Made by a program: the position numbers and the translations under genes. The notes under the pieces are model-generated. The model was not told the origin of the DNA and did not search any database. It saw only the letters and a program-made list of their open reading frames with translations. Shown piece by piece: positions 5,347-6,007 of a stretch of 6,007 nt of DNA; the stretch's first letter is position 1; each line of letters opens with the position of its first letter. Origin of the DNA: Lentisphaerota bacterium (GTDB lineage: Bacteria > Verrucomicrobiota > Kiritimatiellia > RFP12 > UBA3636); assembly GCA_012514445.1 (NCBI GenBank), contig JAAZAI010000589.1, forward strand, positions 1 through 6,007. Direction: 5' to 3'.

Positions 5347-6007
5347 ATGAAACAGGACATGATCGTCATTCTAGACCTTGGCAGCACGCAGAACACGGTG
5401 CTTGCGCGCCAGATCCGCGCGCTCGGCGTCTACAGCGAAATCTATCCCCACGACATCGCGGCGCGCGAGCTCAAGGCGCTCCCGAACGTGAAGGGCGTGA
5501 TCCTCTCCGGCGGTCCGAACAACGTCGTCGACGGCAGGCGCATCGACGTCAAGGCCGAGATCTACAAGACCGGGATTCCCGTGATGGCCGTCGCGCATCC
5601 GCGCGCGAAGTGCGAATTGCGCGTGGACGCCTGGCCGAAGTCGAAGGCGGGCGCGAACAAGATCCTCAAGCCGTTCCTCTTCGAGACCTGCAAGGCCGCG
5701 AAGAACTGGAACATGAAGAACTTCGTGGCCGACCAGGTCGAGCTCGTCCGCCAGCAGGTTGGCGGCGGCAAGGTGCTGCTGGCGCTCTCCGGCGGCGTGG
5801 ACAGCTCGGTCGTCGCGGCGCTGCTCGTCAAGGCGATCGGCCCGCAGATCGAGTGCGTCCACGTCAATCACGGCCTCATGCGCAAGAACGAGTCCGAGGA
5901 CGTCGTCAAGGTCTTCCGCGACGAACTCGGCGCGAATCTGGCGTATCTGGACGTCGCGGACCGCTTCCTCGACAAGCTGGCGGGCGTGGCGGACCCCGAG
6001 CGCAAGC
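5347..6007 (+). CDS. GMP synthase paralogue with degenerate, non-catalytic glutaminase domain (first 220 residues; 3' end beyond window)
   Basis: This is a second GuaA-type protein directly after guaA. Residues 5-82 keep the first half of a glutamine amidotransferase fold (MIVILDLGS, LARQIRALGVYSEIYP, VILSGGPNNV, GIPVMAV). Where guaA has GICYGMQ, this protein reads AVAHPRA, with Ala83 at the nucleophilic Cys position. The rest of the domain, including the His/Glu pair, is missing, and by residue 119 the ATP-pyrophosphatase linker has begun. The P-loop SGGVDSS lies at 148-154, against 222-228 in guaA, so the N-terminal part is 74 residues shorter. The pyrophosphatase part is close to guaA (VNHGLMRKNE for VDNGLLRKNE; RFLDKLAGV shared). 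The frame is open with ordinary codon use, so this looks like a functional variant, not decay. I infer an ammonia-dependent GMP synthase or a partner using the neighbour's ammonia. I recall similar short-amidotransferase proteins in gut Clostridia, unverified. XMP-binding and dimerisation regions are not visible. Confidence 0.9.
   Translation, partial: MKQDMIVILDLGSTQNTVLARQIRALGVYSEIYPHDIAARELKALPNVKGVILSGGPNNVVDGRRIDVKAEIYKTGIPVMAVAHPRAKCELRVDAWPKSKAGANKILKPFLFETCKAAKNWNMKNFVADQVELVRQQVGGGKVLLALSGGVDSSVVAALLVKAIGPQIECVHVNHGLMRKNESEDVVKVFRDELGANLAYLDVADRFLDKLAGVADPERK

Noticed and set aside
5347..6007. Reading the second GMP synthase as a pseudogene fragment or duplication artefact of guaA
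   Set aside because: The frame is open over all 220 visible codons, it has its own strong ribosome binding site and an intact P-loop, and its sequence is well diverged from guaA in a coherent way.

Overview
This window is GC-rich bacterial DNA. Codons end mostly in G or C, and long antisense shadow frames lie opposite the real genes. I infer a Verrucomicrobiota/Lentisphaerota/Kiritimatiellota-type or similar saccharolytic, possibly gut-associated bacterium. The grounds are a large secreted clan GH-A glycosidase paired with its own LacI-type regulator, and an unusual second GMP synthase of a type I recall from gut anaerobes. The taxonomy is an inference and was not checked against any database.

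Layout. Bases 3137 to 1 (minus strand) hold a two-gene carbohydrate operon. First comes an 852-residue exported glycoside hydrolase with both catalytic glutamates visible and a carbohydrate-binding-like module inserted between them. Two bases after its stop codon starts a LacI-family repressor, cut by the window edge after 192 residues. The operon has a readable promoter at 3250-3279: a perfect TTGACA, an 18-bp spacer and TAAGAT. A perfect 12-bp CpG-centred palindrome fills the part of the spacer next to the -10 box, a natural operator for the encoded repressor.

Bases 3138-3750 are a divergent intergenic region. Its middle is clearly more AT-rich than its surroundings and is dense in inverted repeats. 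The most striking is a perfect 15-bp inverted repeat with a 6-bp centre at 3410-3445. A nested dyad (3668-3704) sits just upstream of an extended -10 element for the rightward genes.

Bases 3751-6007 (plus strand) hold a tandem pair of GMP synthase genes. The first is a complete canonical guaA (512 aa) with the full glutaminase triad. The second starts 57 bp after the first one's stop, has a strong ribosome binding site and runs off the window. Its ATP-pyrophosphatase P-loop is intact, but its amidotransferase domain is about 74 residues shorter, has Ala where the nucleophilic Cys should be, and lacks the His/Glu segment. It should be unable to hydrolyse glutamine itself. This paralogue pair is the most interesting part of the window. 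The genes on the two sides of the intergenic region have no evident functional link.
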